The notes beneath the pieces are model-generated. The model had not been told where the DNA came from, did no database searches, and saw only the letters and a program-made list of their open reading frames with translations. DNA of 5,874 bases, from contig JAGYMO010000193.1 in assembly GCA_018400255.1 (NCBI GenBank), forward strand, positions 1 through 5,874, in the 5' to 3' direction. Origin of the DNA: Deltaproteobacteria bacterium. Its GTDB lineage: Bacteria; Desulfobacterota; DSM-4660; Desulfatiglandales; B25-G16. The first letter of the stretch is position 1, and every line of letters starts with the position of its first letter. Both the position numbers and the translations under genes were made by a program. Shown piece by piece: positions 5,866 through 5,874 of this stretch.

Positions 5866-5874
5866 AGCGAAACG

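Larger units (their letters stand above)
5405..5874. other. Non-coding, repeat- and hairpin-rich tail
   Basis: I see no credible protein gene here: frames are short and lack ribosome binding sites. The stretch contains, in order, a weak hairpin after the EAL-HDOD stop, a three-way-junction fold, two heptamer repeat tracts and two more hairpins, listed separately. GTGAAATA occurs twice (5563-5570 and 5783-5790). The segment at 5544-5558, CACCACGGAGGCACC, resembles short dispersed repeats I recall from environmental anaerobe genomes, but I cannot check that here. Confidence 0.6.

Overview
The window reads as a piece of an AT-rich bacterial genome, probably from an anaerobe. The organism cannot be named from the sequence. 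The best clue is AhbC, an enzyme of the siroheme-dependent (alternative) heme pathway known from sulfate-reducing bacteria and methanogens, encoded directly upstream of both core proteins of System II cytochrome c assembly. That combination suggests a Desulfobacterota- or Nitrospirota-like anaerobe making abundant c-type cytochromes; this placement is inference.

Left part (1-3964, minus strand): a compact four-gene cluster transcribed right to left, ahbC, resB, ccsA, plsC. The gap is 1 base between ahbC and resB, resB and ccsA overlap by up to 4 bases, and 9 bases separate ccsA from plsC, so one transcript is likely. AhbC removes acetate side chains from 12,18-didecarboxysiroheme on the way to heme; ResB and CcsA carry heme across the membrane and attach it to apocytochromes c. 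The last gene is a PlsC-type acyltransferase of phospholipid synthesis, cut by the left window edge.

Middle (3965-4198): a 234-base divergent intergenic region. It holds a convincing sigma70-type promoter for the ahbC operon (TTGACC, 17 bases, TATACT), a 16-base dyad in the predicted leader, a direct repeat overlapping the -35 box, and a weaker promoter for the rightward gene.

Right gene (4199-5404, plus strand): a complete EAL-HDOD protein of the YuxH type, a signalling protein whose EAL half keeps most catalytic positions but lacks the usual loop after DDF.

Tail (5405-5874): no credible gene. It is rich in structure: a compact three-way-junction fold, two separate 7-base tandem repeat tracts, a 13-bp composite hairpin and a final small hairpin near the window edge. 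This is the least explained part of the window.
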